Assembly: GCA_964554385.1 (NCBI GenBank)
Contig: CAZKOM010000010.1
Span: forward strand, 1-43,212
DNA: 43,212 nt
Source of the DNA: JAGKXC01 sp964554385
GTDB taxonomy: Bacteria > Bacteroidota > Bacteroidia > NS11-12g > UBA955
Direction: 5' to 3'
This document shows positions 42,599 through 43,212 of the stretch, in pieces (within the stretch, counting starts at the first letter, position 1; the number at the start of each line of letters is the position of its first letter). The translations under genes were made by a program, and so were the position numbers. The notes beneath the pieces are model-generated. The model was given only the letters and a program-made list of their open reading frames with translations. It did not search any database and was not told the origin of the DNA.

Positions 42599-43029
42599 AT
42601 GAGGCAATTGGAAGAGATTAGAAAAGTGACTATCTTGAGATTTTTTAGTTTTATAATTGCTCATTGGATGGTAATTGTTCCACTCAGTGCATCGATTTCT
42701 ATGGCTGGTGACTCCATAAAAAAAGTCCATAAGTTAGTTTGTAACGATTACCATGATTTTGCTGNNNNNNNNNNNNNNNNNNNNNNNNNNNNNNNNNNNN
42801 NNNNNNNNNNNNNNNNNNNNNNNNNNNNNNNNNNNNNNNNTCTAATCCATTTAATAGTAATAACGGGGAAGAAAACAAGTTTGAAATTGAGGAAGAATTG
42901 GATGTTGCTATTTTATCTAATACCAGTAATTTACGCGCTGTATTGACCGATTTTCATGAGGTAAAAAATGAGCTTCTGTTAGATTATTTTGGGTTTGTAT
43001 TGGAAATTAATCCTCCACCTCCCAAGTAG
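42599..43029 (+). CDS. Exported protein interrupted by an assembly gap
   Basis: The 5' part (42599-42764) encodes 55 residues with an export-type hydrophobic segment (RFFSFIIAHWMVIVPLSASISMAG). The 3' part, from 42841, is open in a different nominal frame to a TAG at 43027-43029 and reads SNPFNSNNGEENKFEIEEE ... GFVLEINPPPPK. The two parts look like one gene, but the 76 Ns leave them out of frame; the true gap must be 2 mod 3 bases long if this is right. They might instead be two genes. No family recognised. About 100 bases upstream have no firm signals. Confidence 0.55.
42765..42840. other. Assembly gap (76 Ns)
   Basis: A run of N inside the coding region described above; length is presumably an estimate from scaffolding. 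Confidence 0.99.
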
Positions 43030-43099
43030 GTTTTATTGTTTCTGATAGCGGCAAGTATGTCCGCTAGTTATTCCTTTTTTACTTAAATACAAATTATTC

Positions 43100-43212
43100 A
43101 TGAACAAAATTCTATTGGTAGTGCCAATGGTTTTCAGTATTGTTTGCTGCAGACCAAAAAAAGAACAAGAAAATAAAATACAAACGTTTACTATTACACA
43201 ACCTATTGTGGT
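43100..43212 (+). CDS. Lipoprotein, N-terminal 37 residues, runs off right edge
   Basis: ATG at 43100 opens MNKILLVVPMVFSIVCC, a lipoprotein signal with the lipidated Cys at 16 or 17, then RPKKEQENKIQTFTITQPIVV up to the edge. The basic/polar linker and TQPIVV resemble the beginning of Bacteroidota RND-efflux adaptor (HlyD-type) lipoproteins, but too little is visible to name it. It begins 70 bases after the gap gene. Confidence 0.6.
   Translation, partial: MNKILLVVPMVFSIVCCRPKKEQENKIQTFTITQPIV

Noticed and set aside
1..43212. CRISPR arrays, insertion sequences, tRNA/rRNA genes, phage genes
   Set aside because: Read for direct repeats, transposase motifs and cloverleaf/rRNA sequence; none seen. 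Intergenic gaps are small, and the genes are all of ordinary composition.

Overview
The window looks like a chromosomal segment of a Bacteroidota (Bacteroidetes) bacterium, from an assembly with one run of Ns near the right end. Four things support this: a large secreted protein with a type IX secretion (Por) C-terminal sorting domain; many lipoproteins; family variants typical of the phylum (SLC45-like MFS, rhomboid pair, AsmA-like giant, KdsC and Wzz); and, before many genes, the Bacteroidota promoter TTG-N(about 20)-TAnnTTTG in place of a -35/-10 promoter. Clear Shine-Dalgarno sequences are rare. The genus cannot be read from the sequence. Almost everything is housekeeping or core-accessory. 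I see no phage, transposon, CRISPR array, tRNA, rRNA or riboswitch, and no stretch over about 300 bases without a gene.

Left part (1-9.7 kb): truncated htpG (-), recX (+), an ACMSD-type decarboxylase (-), an amino-acid permease (+), a voltage-gated-type K+ channel with an unusual GHGD filter (-), then an MFS sugar transporter and a lipoprotein alpha-amylase (both -) that together look like an alpha-glucan utilisation pair. A YbjN-like protein (+) and a TPR lipoprotein (-) converge on a terminator region.

Middle (9.7-26.6 kb): ffh-pdxH (+) converge on fabI (-), and the fabI terminator seems to lie inside the pdxH coding sequence. A 914-residue T9SS-secreted Ig-like protein follows (+). A long minus-strand block then carries envelope genes (OppC-like permease, O-antigen ligase/polymerase, Wzz, CBS protein, kdsC, ChaN-like protein) and metabolic genes (GH53 galactanase, deoxyhypusine-synthase-like protein, LOG-family nucleosidase, ndk, a lysine-ketoglutarate-reductase-like protein).

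Right part (26.6-43.2 kb): SRAP protein (yedK-like), an unknown lipoprotein, prmA, mutL, two rhomboid proteases, a membrane-anchored EEP hydrolase, metK and glmS, all on +. A giant AsmA-like protein follows on -, then a PQQ-type aldose dehydrogenase lipoprotein, a gene split by the N gap, and the start of a lipoprotein that runs off the edge.

The most interesting observations are: (i) a window-wide pattern in which the -7 promoter box lies within a few bases of the start codon, predicting leaderless or near-leaderless mRNAs; (ii) a MutL whose C-terminal endonuclease motif is replaced; (iii) the GHGD potassium filter; (iv) a terminator hairpin embedded in the coding sequence of the opposing gene; (v) a deoxyhypusine-synthase-fold enzyme that keeps the catalytic Lys but not the usual His pair. 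I did not find a convincing new multi-gene defence or mobile system here.
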